Numbered from the stretch's first letter, positions 26,251-36,046 are shown. The stretch: 64,000 nucleotides of DNA from Hymenobacter norwichensis DSM 15439 (GCF_000420705.1 NZ_ATVL01000012.1:248001-312000); one strand, 5' to 3'. Translations and numbers: made by a program. The notes: generated from the letters alone by a model not told the origin.

Positions 26251-26503
26251 TATTTTCACAGCAGCGGCAAGGTATACTCCGAAAATTTATTTTCGGAGTA
26301 TCTGCTCACAGCCTACCTCAAGCAGCAGGCTGACCCCAAAACGTCAATCACCCGCTACAACGGTAAGCCAGCCGTTAAATAGCACGCGCATTTGCCTACA
26401 TACACACAGCCCCGTGCGGCCTTGCCCAGAACAACAAATCCGGATAAAGCGGCACGGGAGCTGCGTGGTGTTATTGCCAGAAAAGGCCCTGATTATTGGG
26501 ATG
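26251..26503. other. Intergenic stretch with a possible gene tail
   Basis: No complete gene is visible. On the plus strand, about 40 codons (26262-26381, ending in TAG) read SENLFSEYLLTAYLKQQA and could be the C-terminal remnant of another gene. With the adjacent SHOCT remnant this suggests that the whole 25968-26503 gap is a graveyard of gene fragments. Confidence 0.3.
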
Positions 26504-29215
26504 TTACTCTTCTTCGGCCGCTACGATGGAGGGGCCTTCGGGCAGGTTGAGCAGCGGACCTAACAGCAGGGCGTTGGTGAAGAGGCGGTCCGTGCCGTGC
26601 CAGTAGTGCCGGAAGTTGGGATTGTCGGCGAAGAGGATAACCCGGCCGGTGCCCGCTTTGCTGACCACCACAGCCGCCGAATTGCTGATTTGCCGCAGGT
26701 TGGCTTTCGACACGTAGCCACTTACCAACGGCGTAGGCGTGTACTGCACCACCGTGGCGTAGGGGTTGCGACTAGGGCGTAGGAAGGTGGTGCCGTTGCG
26801 GAAGATGAACAGCTGCCGACTGGCCAACCCGAACCCAATTGGGTTGGTGGGGTCCACGGTGGCTTTGTAGATTGAACCGGCAATAGCGCGGGTACCTTCC
26901 TGCTCCTGCTCCACGAAGTCGACGCGCTTGGCGAAGGGCAATTCGCTTTTCTTGGGGCGTTGAGTGGCCTTCGGGGTGGGTGGGGTGGCTTCGGCTACGG
27001 CCACGGCAAAAGCCGTGGTGTCGGCCCAGCCGCCGTTGGCCGGAATTAGGAGTTTCTCCTTCACGATGCCCTGCTTGATGGCCCACTCCGAGGCGTTCTT
27101 GAGCGTGATGAGTGTGCCACCGTCCGTCACCCAGCGCCGGATTTTATCAACGGCAGCTTTGTCTAGGGCCGCATAGCTACCGCCCACCAGCACCAAGCTG
27201 CTGTAGCGGCTCAGCGGGGCGCGGCCCACGTTGCTTAGCTCGATGCGGCTCAATGGTAAACCCAAATGCTGGCTGGCCACGAACCACGCTTCGCCCACTT
27301 CGGCTACGTTGGTACCGGCACCAACCAGCAATGCCGCTTTCACTTCCGGCACGGCACGTACATTATTGGACCCCAAATCAATACCGCCTACGCTGAAGCC
27401 GGTGTTCACGCTGGTAAACGTCACTTGCGCCTGCCGGCTCACCCGGCTCACAATCTGAAACACCGAATCGGCGGGCAGCTTTTGCGTGGCCACCGGTACC
27501 ACCAAGGAGCCGTACCCAAAGTCGATGGGCTGGGCAGTGGTACCGGCACGGAAGGGTTTGAAGGCGGTTTTCACGATGATTCCAGCTTGCTGCAACGCCA
27601 CCAAGGCTTTCGGCGCGTTATAGTTGGACCAAGGCAGCAAGTAAGCATAGCTGCTGGCGCCGCCATTGACGGTGCCGGCCAAGGTTTTTGCGGCCGTTAC
27701 GGGCGTGCCCTGCACGAGGCTAGTGTTTTTCTGCTTGGACAGCGGCAGCCCGTAGGCCTGGGCCTGGCTCCAACCGGTTACGTCGTAGAAGATACTATCA
27801 TGGAAGGCGGTAACCTCCTCGAATAACGAGTGCACAATGCGGTACTGAGGCTGCGCGGCGGGCACCACGTAGGCCTTACCCTGCTCGAAAGTCTGCTTGT
27901 CGAGCGTTACCGTTTTGCCGAGTTCGTGCACCCGAATCTTGTGTTGCAGCAGCAGTTCCACGAACCGGTTAGTAAGCGTAGGGTCCTGGGCGTTGCCGAA
28001 CACGTAGGCTTTGGTCGGGAACTTGCCCGCTGCCGTTAGGGCCGAGCTGAAAAACTCGCGCTGGTGGCGTAGGTACAGTTCCCGCTCCTCCACCGCTCCG
28101 CGCACGGTAGCCAAGCCGGTGGCCACGTGGTTGCGAATGGTGAACGGGAACTTCACCACGCCGTTGCCGCCTTCCTGCGCTATTCCGCGAGAGCTGCCCA
28201 CCTCAAACGTCACGCCCACGCCCCCCTGAAAATCGGGATACGTAGAGCCGTAAATAGGCGACAGATTATCGAACTGCTCTTTGGTCCAGTACAACGCGCC
28301 AAGCTGGTCGAGGGCCTGGGCGTGGTATTTGGCCAGGTGCACGTTCAGCACTTCGTAGGTGGCCCTTGGAATGAGGTCGTTTTCGGTGCTCAGCGGCTTG
28401 GTAGGCTCGAAATAGTAGGTGCTGCTGGTGCCCATTTCGTGAAAATCAATCATCACGTTGGGGTACCACTCGTGGAAGAACGCCATCCGGGCCCGGCTTT
28501 CCGGCTGGGTCAGCGCCAGCCAGTCGCGGTTGAGGTCGGTGTAGAAGTGGTTGGTACGGCCATTGGGCCAAGCTTCATTGTGCTCCCGGTCCAGCGGATC
28601 GGTTACTGGGGGCCACGACTTGTTCTGATCGAACCAATGGGAAGCCCGGTCGCGCCCATCAGGGTTTTCCAGCGGGTCGATGGTAATAACCGCTTGGTCG
28701 AGCCACTGCTTGGTTTCGGGCGCGGTGGATGCCGTGAGGTAATAGGCCGTGAGCAGCGCAGCTTCCGAGCTAGAGCTTTCGTTGCCGTGCACCCCGTAGT
28801 TCAGGCTAATCACCACCGGCAGCTTACCATAATCGGGCGCCGGCAGCGACGGGTCTACCAAGCCTTTGCGCTCGGCTTGCAGCTTGGTTAAGTTCTGCTG
28901 GTGCTCTACCGACGTAATGGTGGCTACCACTTGGGGCCGCTCCTCAAATGTCTTACCCAGCACCCGCAAACTCACTTTATCCGACACCCGGTCCAACTCG
29001 CGCAGGTAGGCTACAATCTGGTCGGTGCGGGTGTAGTGCGAGCCAATTGGGTAGCCCAAAAACTGCTCGGGGGTAGGAATGGCCGGATCGAAGGAGCCAG
29101 CCGACGCTTTAGGGAAGTAATAGGCAATGGAACCGGCAGTCTGGGCCGTGGCTGGCGCCAGCGTCAGGCCCAAGCCAAGCGCGAGAAGGGCAGCAGAGAA
29201 GTATGGTTTTAACAT
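26504..29215 (-). CDS. Secreted M14-family metallopeptidase (carboxypeptidase-like)
   Basis: A 903-residue exported zinc peptidase. After a signal peptide ending near ATAQ comes an M14 domain. Zinc ligands are H143 and E146 (NYGVHGNESS) and H259 (DFHEMG), and E338 (TFEVGSSRG) is the probable catalytic residue. NPDGRDR and DLNRDW are further M14 landmarks. The second half of the protein, with LLVGAGTNVAEVGE and LSRYSSLVLVGGSY, resembles a glutamine-amidotransferase-like flavodoxin fold often fused to large Bacteroidota M14 enzymes. It acts in the periplasm or outside, trimming peptides. It lies downstream of a SusC/SusD pair on the same strand, suggesting a shared substrate. Confidence 0.88.
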   Translation of the reverse strand: MLKPYFSAALLALGLGLTLAPATAQTAGSIAYYFPKASAGSFDPAIPTPEQFLGYPIGSHYTRTDQIVAYLRELDRVSDKVSLRVLGKTFEERPQVVATITSVEHQQNLTKLQAERKGLVDPSLPAPDYGKLPVVISLNYGVHGNESSSSEAALLTAYYLTASTAPETKQWLDQAVITIDPLENPDGRDRASHWFDQNKSWPPVTDPLDREHNEAWPNGRTNHFYTDLNRDWLALTQPESRARMAFFHEWYPNVMIDFHEMGTSSTYYFEPTKPLSTENDLIPRATYEVLNVHLAKYHAQALDQLGALYWTKEQFDNLSPIYGSTYPDFQGGVGVTFEVGSSRGIAQEGGNGVVKFPFTIRNHVATGLATVRGAVEERELYLRHQREFFSSALTAAGKFPTKAYVFGNAQDPTLTNRFVELLLQHKIRVHELGKTVTLDKQTFEQGKAYVVPAAQPQYRIVHSLFEEVTAFHDSIFYDVTGWSQAQAYGLPLSKQKNTSLVQGTPVTAAKTLAGTVNGGASSYAYLLPWSNYNAPKALVALQQAGIIVKTAFKPFRAGTTAQPIDFGYGSLVVPVATQKLPADSVFQIVSRVSRQAQVTFTSVNTGFSVGGIDLGSNNVRAVPEVKAALLVGAGTNVAEVGEAWFVASQHLGLPLSRIELSNVGRAPLSRYSSLVLVGGSYAALDKAAVDKIRRWVTDGGTLITLKNASEWAIKQGIVKEKLLIPANGGWADTTAFAVAVAEATPPTPKATQRPKKSELPFAKRVDFVEQEQEGTRAIAGSIYKATVDPTNPIGFGLASRQLFIFRNGTTFLRPSRNPYATVVQYTPTPLVSGYVSKANLRQISNSAAVVVSKAGTGRVILFADNPNFRHYWHGTDRLFTNALLLGPLLNLPEGPSIVAAEEE

Positions 29216-29280
29216 AAAAATGGAAGTCGAAGGACTGGCAAGTGTAAATGAAGAAGTTCTCTATATCGAAATTCGAGAGG

Positions 29281-29369
29281 CCGTCATGCTGAGCTTGCCG
29301 AAGCATCTCTCCCGAACAGTGTCATGGCAACGAAGCGGGAGAGATGCTTCGGCAAGCTCAGCATGACGG
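29281..29369. repeat. REP-like palindrome, perfect 34-bp arms
   Basis: Bases 29281-29314 and 29336-29369 are exact reverse complements separated by 21 bases. The arms contain GTCATGCTGAGCTTGCCGAA and the core GCCGAAGCATCTC. A related palindrome with the same core is at 60156-60248. Intergenic placement, hairpin form and the shared core mark a dispersed repeat family. Confidence 0.85.
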
Positions 29370-29414
29370 TTACTGTGGTGGCTACAGGAAATTATTTCCT
29401 GAACCCTTACTGGC

Positions 29415-30770
29415 TTAATAGCCCGGATTCTGCTCCAAGTCTGGGTCGGCTACCAAGTCGTTGAACGGAATCGGGAACAGCCAGCGGCGCTGATCCGTGA
29501 CGCCGAGCACCGCGCCGGCCCGGCCGGTACGCACCAGGTTGAACCACCGGTCCGCCTCGAAGGCAAACTCGATGCGCCGCTCGTTTTCGATGGCTAAGAG
29601 CAAGGCTTCGGCGCTGGCGGCGGTGCTGGCGGGTACTCCGGCGCGGCTGCGCACGGCGTTCAAATCGGCTAGGGCGTCGGTGAGCTTGCCTTGTTTGGCG
29701 CGGGCTTCGGCCCGAATCAGGTACTGCTCGGCCAGGCGCAGCACATAGCTAGGGTCGTCGCGCTGGGCCGAACGGCTGTAGAGGTTGCCGTAGGTGGTGG
29801 AGGTGCCGGCAATGGTGGTGGTAGCCAGCAAAGCGGAGCGGTTGCCGCCCACCGCCGGGTCGTTGAGTTGCGTAATGGCGGCCGGCACCGGCTGGAAGTT
29901 GAACTGGCCGCCCAGCGCGCTCGGGAACCAGTTGTTCCACATGCTGTTAGCGTCGGAGTTGCTGAAAGTCAGCTCGAAAATGGATTCCCGGCTCAGGAAG
30001 GGCGCCGTTGAAAAAGTGCGGTAGGGCGTCACCAAGCCGTAATTGGCGTTGCCAATTACCAGCGTAGCCGCCGCTTCGGCGTCCGTCCATTGCTGGCGGT
30101 AGAGGTGCAGGCGGGCGCGCAGGGCGCGGGTGGTGGCCTTCACGGCCCGGTTGCGGGTGGCGGCTTCGGGCAGCAGAGTTTCGGCCTCGTTCAAGTCGGC
30201 CAGCACTTGGTCGTAGGTTTGGGCGAGGGTGCTCCGGCGGATACCCTGGCCGTTTTCTTTGCCGCGGGTAGGCGTCAGCACCAGCGGTACGCCGCCCCAG
30301 CCCCGGCCCAAATCAAAATACACTAGGGCCCGCAGGAAGTAGGCTTCGCCCAGCAATTGGTTTTTTTCGGCGGCTGTTAGCAGCGGGTCATTCACGCCGG
30401 GCACCGCCGCAATAACGTTGTTGGCCCCGTTAACGGCCTGGTACATCTGGGTCCAGGCTTCGGTAATCAGCACGTTGTCGGCACTGAGCTGGTTCTGGTC
30501 GATTTGTAGGAACTGGTTGAGCGTGCCGTTGAAGCGCACGTCTTCGCCGGGCAAAAAGCCGAGCACCGGCCAGTTCAACTGGTAATAAGCCTGCACCCGG
30601 TCGTAGGCCCCAATGGTGGCCGAGCGCGCACTACCGGCATCGGTAATGGCACGGTCGGCGGGGAGTTGCTGCACGGGCGTAGGATCTAGCAGGTCGTTGC
30701 AACCCGTTAAGCCGGTTGTAGCCGCAGCCACGCTGAACGCAAAAAGAAGGCGGTATAGGTTCTTATTCAT
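29415..30770 (-). CDS. SusD/RagB-family outer-membrane nutrient-binding lipoprotein
   Basis: A 451-residue lipoprotein with lipobox GLTGC (Cys24) followed by NDLLDPTP, a standard SusD start. The helical TPR-like scaffold contains EAYFLRALVYFDLGRGWGGV, and the C-terminal part has YLIRAEARAKQG, LNAVRSRAGV, ERRIEFAFEADRWFNLVRTG and the typical ending DPDLEQNPGY. It forms a lid over the SusC partner encoded 13 bases upstream. The substrate cannot be told from the sequence; the following M14 peptidase gene hints at peptides rather than a glycan. Confidence 0.93.
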   Translation of the reverse strand: MNKNLYRLLFAFSVAAATTGLTGCNDLLDPTPVQQLPADRAITDAGSARSATIGAYDRVQAYYQLNWPVLGFLPGEDVRFNGTLNQFLQIDQNQLSADNVLITEAWTQMYQAVNGANNVIAAVPGVNDPLLTAAEKNQLLGEAYFLRALVYFDLGRGWGGVPLVLTPTRGKENGQGIRRSTLAQTYDQVLADLNEAETLLPEAATRNRAVKATTRALRARLHLYRQQWTDAEAAATLVIGNANYGLVTPYRTFSTAPFLSRESIFELTFSNSDANSMWNNWFPSALGGQFNFQPVPAAITQLNDPAVGGNRSALLATTTIAGTSTTYGNLYSRSAQRDDPSYVLRLAEQYLIRAEARAKQGKLTDALADLNAVRSRAGVPASTAASAEALLLAIENERRIEFAFEADRWFNLVRTGRAGAVLGVTDQRRWLFPIPFNDLVADPDLEQNPGY

Positions 30771-30783
30771 CTTAGATAAAGGC

Positions 30784-33700
30784 TTAGAATCCGACCGTTA
30801 CGCCCACCTGGAAAGTGCGGGGCTGGGGCACCGTGGCCCAGTCGATGTTTTTGCTGTTTTGCACCCCACTCTGCGAGTTGATTTCCGGGTCGAGGCCAGA
30901 GTAGGGCGTGATGGTGAAGAGGTTGGCAGCCTGCACGTACACTCGTAGCGAGTTCAAATGCGCCCGGCCCACCACTTCCTTGGGCACCGTGTAGCCCAGC
31001 GTGAGGGTGCGCAACCGCAGAAACGAGCCATCTTCCAGGTACCGGTCGCTCAGGTTCTGCACCACGCCGCCGTAGTTGTTGCTGGCCGCGTTGGTGGTCA
31101 GGCGCGGCACGTCGGTGATGTCGCCGGGCTGCTGCCAACGGTCCAGCTGCTCGCGCAGGTAGCCGATGTTGCTTTGCGTACCGCCGTGCACCAGAAAGAA
31201 GCGGTTCATGTTCATGATTTTCGCGCCCTGCTCGAAGTTCAGCAGGAACCCAAAATCAAAGCCTTTGTAGCTCACCGAGTTGGTTACGCCCCCGAAGTAA
31301 TCGGGCCAGGCATTGCCCACCAGCTTGCGGTCGGCCACCGATAGTTGCCCATCGCCATTCACGTCCTCATACTCGGCGTTGCCATTCTCGGGGTTCACGC
31401 CGGTTTGGTGGTAGAGCCAGAACGAGTACAGCGGCGCGCCTTCTTCCAGCCGGAAAATGTCGCGTGAGCCGGCCGTAATCGGGGCGGCCAGCTTCTCGAT
31501 GCGGTTCACGTTGCGGGCCAGGTTGAAGGTGGTGCTCCACTGCACCGCGCCCTTAGGCAACCAGTTGGCGGTCAGCTGCACTTCCACGCCCTTGTTGCTC
31601 ACCGCGCCGTAGTTTTCCACTACCGAGGCAAAGCCGGTTTTGCGCGGCACCGGCACGTTCAGCAGCAAACCCGAGGTGGATTTGTCGTAGTAGTTCAGCT
31701 CCAGTTGCAGCCGGTTTTGCAGCACGGCCGCGTCCAAGCCCACGTTCCACTGCCTAGTCGATTCCCAGCTCAGGTTGGGGTTGGCGAGCTGCAACGGCGT
31801 GGTGCCCGGCAGGTCGAGGTAGTTGGCCCCGCCCTGCACCAGTCCCAGCGCCGCAAAGTCGCTGATGCCGGCCTGGTTGCCGGTTCTGCCCACGCTGACC
31901 CGCAGCTTCAGCTCCTGAAACACGTTCAGGTCTTTAACGAAATTCTCTTCGCCTAAGCGCCAGCCCAGCCCCACCGCCGGGAAGTAGCCCCAGCGCTGGT
32001 CGGCCCCGAAGCGCGAGGAAGCATCGGCCCGCACGCTAAAGTCGGCGGTGTAGCGCTGCTTGAAGCTGTAAGTTGCCTTCCCGAAATACGACAGCAACCC
32101 AGCCTCCGAGCGAGCCGACGAGCCCGTTTGGGTGGCCGCCGAGGCAATGCTGGTTAGCTCGTTGCTCGGGAACTGCTGGCCGAACAGAGAGGTGCGCTGG
32201 AAGGTGTTTTTCTGGATGGTATTGCCCACCAGTGCCTGCAACGAATGGGTTTCCCCGAAATCCACGCTGTAGTTCAGGGTCTGCTCGTTGAGCAAGGTGA
32301 TGTCACGCGAGAGGTAGGAAGTGGCGGTGCCGCGCGGCTGCCCGGCCAGAATCAACGTGTTGTTGAAGTTGTTTTCGTACATCTCATTGAAGTCGATGCT
32401 CCAACTGCTGCGCAAGGTTAGGTTCTTGCGCAAACGGTACTCGCCGTACACGTTCGAGATGCCGCGGGTGCCCACCGCGTCGTTGTTGAGGTTGTCGATG
32501 AGGGCCTGGTGGTTGTCGAAGGAGCCATACTTGGCGTACGAGCCATCGGGGTTGTATACCGGCAGATTGGTGCGCGGATATAACGCCGAGTTGATGACGC
32601 CCACCGGGTTGTTGTCGTTGCTGCTCACGTTGCGGTGCGTGCGCGTCAGGGCGGTGCTCGTTCCAATGCGCAGCTTGTCACTCACCGAGTTATCGAGGTT
32701 GACGCGCAAGCTGAATCGGTCGAAATCAGTGGGTCGGGCAATGGCTTCCTGCTTGAAATAGCCTGCTCCGATATAGAACTGCGTTTTCTCGGAGCCCCCG
32801 GCCGCCGACAACTCGTAGCTCTGGGTTTGGGCCGTGCGGAACACGTCCTTCAGCCGGTCGTAGGTTTGCTGCTCTTCCGGCAGGCCACGACCACCCGACG
32901 CTACCGAGCGGTACGGCAGCAACGCCGGGTTGCCGCCGTCATTCAGAAACCGCTCGTTTTCCAGCGTTGCCAGCTCCGAACCAGTTACCAAATCAAACTC
33001 TTTGGGCGCTTTCGAAACGGCGTGGTAAGTGTTGAAGGTGATGCGGGTTTTGTCGCCAGATTTGCCGCGCTTGGTCCGAATCAGCACCACCCCGTTGGCG
33101 CCGCGCGAGCCGTAAATGGCCGTAGCATTGGCGTCCTTTAGGATTTCCATGCTCTCGATATCCTGCGGGTTCAAATCGGCCAGCGGATTGGACGCCACTT
33201 GGTTGCCGAGGCCCGTTGCAATCAGGTTGCTGTTGTTGATAAACACCCCATCCACCACGTACAGCGGGTCGTTGCTGGCATTCACGGAGTTGCTGCCCCG
33301 GATGCGGATAAACACGCCCCCGCCCGGCACGCCCGAGTTGGCCGATACCTGCACGCCCGGCGCTTTGCCCTGCAAGAGTTGGTCGGGGCTGGCCGCCGGA
33401 ATGTCGCGCAAGTCGTCGCCCTTCACCGAGCTAATGGCGCTGGTCAGGGTTTTGCGGTTCTGCTCGCTGTAACCCGTCACTACCACTTCCGAGAGCTGCT
33501 TCACGTCGGATTTCAACGCAACGCTCACGGTGCCCGACGTGGCAGTTGCCGTCTGGCTTACGTAGCCCACGGCGCTAATTACCAACGTGTTATTGCCCGC
33601 CGGTAGGTTCAGCGTGAACTGGCCGTTGGAGTCCGAAGAAGCGCCTACCGTGGTGCCTTTCACTACCACCGTAACACCTGGCAATGGAGTGCGGTCGGCG

Positions 33701-33810
33701 GCATCGAGGATGGTACCCGTCACGGTTTGTACGAGAGTGGTTTGAGCTAAACTCGTGCTGGCTAGGCTCAGCAAAGCCATGGGCACCGCCCCAAGAGTAG
33801 ATAATTTCAT
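30784..33810 (-). CDS. SusC/RagA-family TonB-dependent outer-membrane transporter
   Basis: A 1,008-residue outer-membrane receptor, starting at 33810 (MKLSTLGAVPMALLSL) with a signal peptide ending near SLAQ. A carboxypeptidase-regulatory-like domain (GTILDAADRTPLPGV) is followed by the SusC signature LSEVVVTGYSEQNRK and a plug with YVVDGVFINNSN and ESMEILKDANATAIYGSRG. The 22-stranded barrel ends in FQVGVTVGF. It imports substrate with energy from TonB. The frame is open back to 33858 but those residues are not signal-peptide-like. It is the first gene of SusC-SusD-M14. Confidence 0.94.
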   Translation of the reverse strand: MKLSTLGAVPMALLSLASTSLAQTTLVQTVTGTILDAADRTPLPGVTVVVKGTTVGASSDSNGQFTLNLPAGNNTLVISAVGYVSQTATATSGTVSVALKSDVKQLSEVVVTGYSEQNRKTLTSAISSVKGDDLRDIPAASPDQLLQGKAPGVQVSANSGVPGGGVFIRIRGSNSVNASNDPLYVVDGVFINNSNLIATGLGNQVASNPLADLNPQDIESMEILKDANATAIYGSRGANGVVLIRTKRGKSGDKTRITFNTYHAVSKAPKEFDLVTGSELATLENERFLNDGGNPALLPYRSVASGGRGLPEEQQTYDRLKDVFRTAQTQSYELSAAGGSEKTQFYIGAGYFKQEAIARPTDFDRFSLRVNLDNSVSDKLRIGTSTALTRTHRNVSSNDNNPVGVINSALYPRTNLPVYNPDGSYAKYGSFDNHQALIDNLNNDAVGTRGISNVYGEYRLRKNLTLRSSWSIDFNEMYENNFNNTLILAGQPRGTATSYLSRDITLLNEQTLNYSVDFGETHSLQALVGNTIQKNTFQRTSLFGQQFPSNELTSIASAATQTGSSARSEAGLLSYFGKATYSFKQRYTADFSVRADASSRFGADQRWGYFPAVGLGWRLGEENFVKDLNVFQELKLRVSVGRTGNQAGISDFAALGLVQGGANYLDLPGTTPLQLANPNLSWESTRQWNVGLDAAVLQNRLQLELNYYDKSTSGLLLNVPVPRKTGFASVVENYGAVSNKGVEVQLTANWLPKGAVQWSTTFNLARNVNRIEKLAAPITAGSRDIFRLEEGAPLYSFWLYHQTGVNPENGNAEYEDVNGDGQLSVADRKLVGNAWPDYFGGVTNSVSYKGFDFGFLLNFEQGAKIMNMNRFFLVHGGTQSNIGYLREQLDRWQQPGDITDVPRLTTNAASNNYGGVVQNLSDRYLEDGSFLRLRTLTLGYTVPKEVVGRAHLNSLRVYVQAANLFTITPYSGLDPEINSQSGVQNSKNIDWATVPQPRTFQVGVTVGF

Positions 33811-34410
33811 ATGAAAAATGAGTGTAGTGGCGAATGAACTCCGTGCGCGATGGCGCATCAGGAAAGCAATACTGGCAGCCGCATTTTCACTGAGTCGCGA
33901 CTAACTCCCGTTCCCATTTCACGGCCCAAAAGGCACACAGGTGGGTATAATCCAACGAGTAACTCGATGAAAACCAGCAGTAAAAAGGATAGGTGATGAT
34001 GCTAAAAAGCATTTGGCTATTGTGCAGGCAGCTCGTTGGAACGGGCAGCGCAAAGCCGGCAGGACATACAGGTGTCCATGCGCAGGGTAATTGCCAGGCG
34101 TGCTATAGCCTGCGGTTACCTAAGCAAACAAGAAGGAGAGAAGGGAATACCCGGTCCTTAGCAGCTCATACCTGTCATCCGCATACAGACAGTCGGACGC
34201 AGCAAGCCACAACAAGCCTGCGACAAAGCAGCACAAGTGGCAGATGGGGCGGCAAGAAAGGTGAAGGTGCTCACGGCAATGTTGTTTTTATATGGTCAGG
34301 ACTTGGCACCGTTCCGGATGTTCCGGGGGTTGTCGGCGGTTCATCGAGCCTGTCTCTCCGCGCCTCTGTATAAAAACAATCCTTTACTTTATTGGAAAGA
34401 ATTGATATTG

Positions 34411-34443
34411 CAAATGTAATGCAGGGTTTTTTAGAAATCCAAA
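34411..34443 (-). promoter_or_regulatory. Candidate promoter reading toward SusC
   Basis: On the minus strand TTTG (complement of 34440-34443) and TACATTTG (complement of 34411-34418) are 21 bases apart, matching the Bacteroidota -33/-7 pattern. If used for the SusC gene starting at 33810, it would give a leader of about 590 bases. Confidence 0.4.
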
Positions 34444-34673
34444 TTTTTATTCCGAGTGCAATCCAGTATAGTAAAATTTTGTACTTAATTGATGTACGCC
34501 GTGCTTTAATTGAAGTTGAACGAGTCAGTAGCTTTCCTAATAGCTCAGTCAAATAGTCCAAATAGGTCATTTGCAACATATTCAGCGCGACACCTAGCGA
34601 AAACGGGTATTAGATTATTAAAGGTATGGGGGGTGCGCAGTATGTGAAAATTACTGCCGAACAAACAATTAAA

Positions 34674-34725
34674 CAGCCCTAGAAGCTGGTCAATCCGTCT
34701 TTGGGGTCAGCAGCTTCTAGGGCTG
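34674..34725. terminator. Hairpin, 15-bp perfect stem
   Basis: CAGCCCTAGAAGCTG at 34674-34688 is exactly complementary to 34711-34725, with a 22-base loop. There is no strong T-run, and no clearly complete gene ends next to it. Confidence 0.45.
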
Positions 34726-35004
34726 ATGTAGCAAGGGTAACTCTGCTGGCAGCCCAGTCAGCGCCGTGAGAAGCGTCATTGTTTCGGCGGGCCAGGATGA
34801 TTTGTAAAGCAAAGCGGAATCGCGGGCAGGTTGATCAATTGCCACGCGAGAGCAGTCGAGAACTTGCTAAATCTCCAATGCTTAGCCACGGCACTGAGTG
34901 CGACGAGTAGATGTGGAGGAAATTGTTGTTGGCGGAATAGAAAGAGGTGACACTCCACTAAAGTCGTTATTGGGTTAGGGGCAAAGGAATGGTTGAGACA
35001 ATTC

Positions 35005-36015
35005 CTACTCCGGCGCTACCTCTAGCGTCAATATTTGGCCACCAATCTGCTGAAAGCGGGTTAAATACGTGCTGGGCTCTAGGAGCTGGTACGGGAAATA
35101 AAGCCCAGGCTGGACCGCCGGCCGGCCGTCTAGCCCGAGCAACCGCTCCAACAGCAGAGTAATGCCTAGGCCCGTCAGCGGCATTTGTCCTTGCGGATGC
35201 ACTACCGCGTGTCGGGTGTGTAGCGGCTGCCCTGCGTGGTCTTCCCCAGCAAGGTCGATGAGTATTTCCGTGGACATCGGCTTGCCTTGACGGCGGGAAG
35301 AACTGATGCCAAACGCCAGCTTAAACTGCACATTCGGCGCACCAGTCGCCGTGGCCAGGCCGAGGACGTCATAGAAGGAAAACGTATCAGCTTTTTGCTC
35401 GGTGCCATCCACAGCGCGAATGGTGGTGTTGGCCTCGTCCATTTGCCAGACAAAGGCTCCATCGCGCCGGACAAGCGCTGCGGGCATAATCTTGTTTTGG
35501 CGCTCAAAGTCAGTGTAGCCGGCTGGGCCCGTAACGTCTTGCTCATCCAGCAACGCCCCAATCGTGATGGAGTGGACCCGGCCGAATACTTGGGCGAATT
35601 TCAGCGTGGGAATAGTGGTAGCGCCGACCAGCCATTCTGTGCCCAATACAACAGGGGCAGCCTGCGGCTGGTGCACATAAGCCGCTACCTCGGGTCCCAT
35701 CTCGGAGATGCCCGCCGAGATGCTTAGGTGTGGGATGCCGCGGGTCTGAGCAAACCGAAGCGCAGCAAGGCGATGGTCCGTAAATAAGACAACCACAGCA
35801 CTCACTGAGCGTTGACCCAAGCCTAAGTCTTCGGCGGCGAGATTAAGTGCAATGCCTTCGGCACTTGGTACTGCGGCTGCGGCTTCTTGCGCTTTTGCAA
35901 GGTCGCGGCCGCCTAGTAGTAAGGGTATCTCAGGATGTGCGTCGTGCAGGAGGCGAGCTACCCAGCGGCCAACGATACCAGAGCCACCAACTACAAGAAT
36001 GGGTTGTTGTGTCAT
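35005..36015 (-). CDS. Saccharopine dehydrogenase-like NAD(P)-binding oxidoreductase
   Basis: A 336-residue cytoplasmic protein with an N-terminal Rossmann motif VVGGSGIVGRWVARLL (residues about 8-23). The LLLGGRDLAKAQEAA segment follows, where the Arg suggests NADP, and then the DUF5938/saccharopine-like fold. The family contains enzymes acting on small carbonyl substrates, and the true substrate is unknown. It is divergent from a frameshifted TetR-type regulator. Its promoter (TTTG at 36075-36078, TATGTTTG at 36047-36054 on the minus strand) overlaps palindromic operators. This is the layout of a detoxification or stress-induced oxidoreductase kept under a repressor. Confidence 0.82.
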   Translation of the reverse strand: MTQQPILVVGGSGIVGRWVARLLHDAHPEIPLLLGGRDLAKAQEAAAAVPSAEGIALNLAAEDLGLGQRSVSAVVVLFTDHRLAALRFAQTRGIPHLSISAGISEMGPEVAAYVHQPQAAPVVLGTEWLVGATTIPTLKFAQVFGRVHSITIGALLDEQDVTGPAGYTDFERQNKIMPAALVRRDGAFVWQMDEANTTIRAVDGTEQKADTFSFYDVLGLATATGAPNVQFKLAFGISSSRRQGKPMSTEILIDLAGEDHAGQPLHTRHAVVHPQGQMPLTGLGITLLLERLLGLDGRPAVQPGLYFPYQLLEPSTYLTRFQQIGGQILTLEVAPE

Positions 36016-36046
36016 AATGATGCAAGTGGTTAATGAATATTTTTGA

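Larger units (their letters stand above)
33811..35004. other. 1.2-kb intergenic region, partly AT-rich
   Basis: No convincing gene. From about 34370 to 34620 the base composition drops to an AT-rich stretch unlike the flanks. It contains a candidate minus-strand promoter (34411-34443). A perfect 15-bp hairpin lies at 34674-34725. On the minus strand, 34776-34958 encodes a 60-codon frame (HLLVALSAVAKHWRFSKF) that could be the tail of a lost gene. The region may also provide the long leader of the SusC gene. Confidence 0.4.

Noticed and set aside
28127..28891. 254-codon plus-strand open frame antisense to the M14 gene
   Set aside because: The M14 zinc-site motifs are on the other strand; this is a shadow.
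33993..34373. 126-codon plus-strand open frame in the intergenic region
   Set aside because: It is low-complexity, has no start context or homologous pattern, and its composition does not follow the codon-position bias of neighbouring genes.
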